A DNA stretch of 64,000 nt from Alteraurantiacibacter aquimixticola (GTDB lineage Bacteria; Pseudomonadota; Alphaproteobacteria; Sphingomonadales; Sphingomonadaceae), in the NCBI RefSeq assembly GCF_004965515.1, contig NZ_SSHH01000001.1, forward strand, positions 809,280 through 873,279, written 5' to 3'. Numbering within the stretch: position 1 is the stretch's first letter; the number at the start of each line of letters is the position of its first letter. This document shows, in pieces, positions 62,470-64,000 of this stretch. The notes beneath the pieces are model-generated. The model searched no databases. It was not told the origin of the DNA and saw only the letters and a list, made by a program, of their open reading frames with translations. The translations under genes were made by a program, and so were the position numbers.

Positions 62470-62487
62470 TTGGCACAGTGCTTGCGA
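62470..62487 (+). promoter_or_regulatory. Sigma-54 promoter for nifB
   Basis: TTGGCACAGTGCTTGCGA has GG (62472-62473) and GC (62484-62485) ten bases apart and the TGGCAC/TTGC core, a close match to consensus. ATG 62557 is about 70 bases downstream. Confidence 0.93.
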
Positions 62488-62556
62488 AGCAGGTTCCGCA
62501 TCATCTCCCTTCCGCGCGCGATGCTGCGTGCGGAGCAATTGGATCGAGGAGCGAAC

Positions 62557-64000
62557 ATGACCGACTTGTCGCTGGAAAACGCAAGGACCTCAGCTTCGGA
62601 TGAAGCGGTGGTGGATATCTCGGACGTCATGCAGAAGATGGCCGAACACAAGGGCTGCGGCACCGAAGGCGGCGACGGCAAGGCCAGCTGTGGCTCTTCC
62701 GGCGGACCGGAGGACATGCCCGCCGAGATCTGGGAGAAGGTCAAGAACCACCCCTGCTACAGCGAGGAGGCCCACCATCATTATGCCCGCATGCATGTGG
62801 CGGTGGCGCCGGCCTGCAACATCCAATGCAATTACTGCAATCGCAAATATGACTGCGCGAATGAGAGCCGTCCGGGCGTCGTGTCCGAGCGGCTTACGCC
62901 CGAGCAGGCATCCAAGAAGGTTCTCGCGGTCGCATCCACCATCCCGCAGATGACGGTTCTCGGCATTGCAGGGCCGGGTGATCCGCTCGCCAATCCGAAG
63001 CAGACCTTCGAGACCTTCCGGTTGATTTCGGAAGTCGCGCCGGACATCAAGCTCTGCCTGTCGACCAATGGCCTCGCCTTGCCGGACTGGGTGGACGAGA
63101 TCGCCAAGTACAAGGTCGATCACGTCACCATAACGATCAACATGATCGATCCCGAAGTCGGCCAGCATATCTATCCGTGGGTGTTCTGGGAGAACAAGCG
63201 CCTGACGGGATACGAAGCTGCCAAGATCCTGACCGAGCGCCAGATGCTGGGCCTGGAGATGCTCACCGAGCGCGGCATCCTCGCCAAGATCAACTCGGTG
63301 ATGATCCCGGGGGTCAATGACAAGCACCTGGTCGAGGTGAACAAGGCGGTGAAGTCGCGCGGGGCCTTCCTGCACAATATCATGCCGCTGATCTCCGCGC
63401 CCGAGCATGGCACTGTGTTCGGCCTCAACGGCCAGCGCGGTCCCTCGGCGCAGGAGTTGAAGGCGCTGCAGGACGAGTGCGAGGGCGACATGAACATGAT
63501 GCGCCATTGCCGCCAGTGCCGCGCCGATGCCGTCGGCCTGCTGGGCGAGGATCGGTCGGAGGAATTCACCACTGACAAGATCATGGAGATGGAGGTCAAT
63601 TACGACTCCGAGGGGCGCAAGGCCTACCAGCAGGCAGTCGAGGCAGAACGCCAGGCCAAGGTCGAGGCCAAGAAGGGCGAGTTGGACGGGCTGGAAGCTG
63701 CCGGCGATATCAAGCTGCTCGTCGCCGTCGCCACCAAGGGCCATGGCATCATCAACGAGCATTTTGGCCACGCCAAGGAGTTCCAGATTTACGAACTCTC
63801 TTCCAGTGGCGCGAAGTTCGTCGGCCACCGCCGCGTCGATCTCTATTGCCAGGGCGGTTATGGCGAGGAGGACGCGCTCGATACGATCACCCGTGCGATC
63901 AATGATTGCCACGCGGTCTTCGTCGCCAAGATCGGCGGTTGCCCGAAGGCCGAGCTGGCCGAAGCGGGCATCGAGCCGGTCGACCAATATGCGCATGACT
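62557..64000 (+). CDS. nifB: NifB, nitrogenase FeMo-cofactor biosynthesis protein, partial at right edge
   Basis: The 481 visible residues begin [14 protein letters not shown]. The radical-SAM motif CNIQCNYC (Cys 87, 91, 94) and the nearby extra Cys of NifB are present ([12 protein letters not shown]), with a C-terminal NifX-like domain starting about [19 protein letters not shown]. NifB builds the 8Fe-9S-C core (NifB-co) from 4Fe-4S clusters using SAM. GAGGAGC precedes ATG 62557. The frame is open to base 64000, so the C-terminus is missing. It has its own NifA site and sigma-54 promoter. Confidence 0.97.
   Translation, partial: MTDLSLENARTSASDEAVVDISDVMQKMAEHKGCGTEGGDGKASCGSSGGPEDMPAEIWEKVKNHPCYSEEAHHHYARMHVAVAPACNIQCNYCNRKYDCANESRPGVVSERLTPEQASKKVLAVASTIPQMTVLGIAGPGDPLANPKQTFETFRLISEVAPDIKLCLSTNGLALPDWVDEIAKYKVDHVTITINMIDPEVGQHIYPWVFWENKRLTGYEAAKILTERQMLGLEMLTERGILAKINSVMIPGVNDKHLVEVNKAVKSRGAFLHNIMPLISAPEHGTVFGLNGQRGPSAQELKALQDECEGDMNMMRHCRQCRADAVGLLGEDRSEEFTTDKIMEMEVNYDSEGRKAYQQAVEAERQAKVEAKKGELDGLEAAGDIKLLVAVATKGHGIINEHFGHAKEFQIYELSSSGAKFVGHRRVDLYCQGGYGEEDALDTITRAINDCHAVFVAKIGGCPKAELAEAGIEPVDQYAHD

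Noticed and set aside
1-64000. CRISPR array, tRNA, rRNA, insertion sequence or prophage
   Set aside because: No regularly spaced repeats, cloverleaf genes, transposase or phage genes were seen by eye in either strand.

Overview
The window is high-GC alphaproteobacterial chromosome, most likely from Sphingomonadales (Sphingomonadaceae or Erythrobacteraceae). Evidence: a circularly permuted two-piece tmRNA with tag ANDNEALAIAA, an HdaA-type short DnaA homologue, DUF2794, the lptD-surA-pdxA-ksgA and pepA-holC-ndk blocks, and two kinds of short palindromic repeat that I associate with sphingomonads. Genes are packed tightly; many neighbours share ATGA, GTGA, TTGA or TGATG stop/start overlaps. No rRNA, tRNA, CRISPR array, insertion sequence or prophage was seen.

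Region A (1-23.8 kb) is a catabolic, largely exported redox block. It encodes five PQQ-type beta-propeller dehydrogenases (one with an N-terminal and one with a C-terminal cytochrome c domain), two further small c-type cytochrome proteins, a lipoprotein type-B carboxylesterase, an exported double-VOC protein, three tandem paralogues of an uncharacterised exported family plus the start of a probable distant relative at the left edge, a FAD aromatic-type monooxygenase coupled to an alpha/beta hydrolase, two small four-helix membrane proteins, and a DUF3147-HupE/UreJ-anchor protein operon. The substrate cannot be read from the sequence.

Region B (23.9-32.6 kb) holds a hydroxypyruvate reductase/glycerate kinase/GST operon, a 2-oxoglutarate-type oxygenase, ketopantoate reductase with a NUDIX hydrolase, a LemA-TPM-TPM operon, MscL and tmRNA. 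Region C (32.7-58.1 kb) is mostly housekeeping: part of the arginine succinyltransferase pathway (astB, astA, an M20 hydrolase), outer-membrane biogenesis (lptD, surA), pdxA, ksgA, pepA, holC, ndk, purM with a purN-MmcQ fusion, hdaA, cysE, gph, glmU and glmS.

Region D (58.4-64 kb) is one edge of a nitrogen-fixation cluster. Two divergent transcription units, a 2Fe-2S ferredoxin/ferritin-like fusion with a ferritin-like paralogue on the minus strand, and fdxN - 4Fe-4S LRV protein - nifT - SIR2-like protein on the plus strand, share two tandem TGT-N10-ACA NifA sites and each have a sigma-54 -24/-12 element. A terminator, a third NifA site and another sigma-54 promoter precede nifB, which runs off the right edge. 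An AT-richer gap of about 295 bp separates glmS from this cluster.
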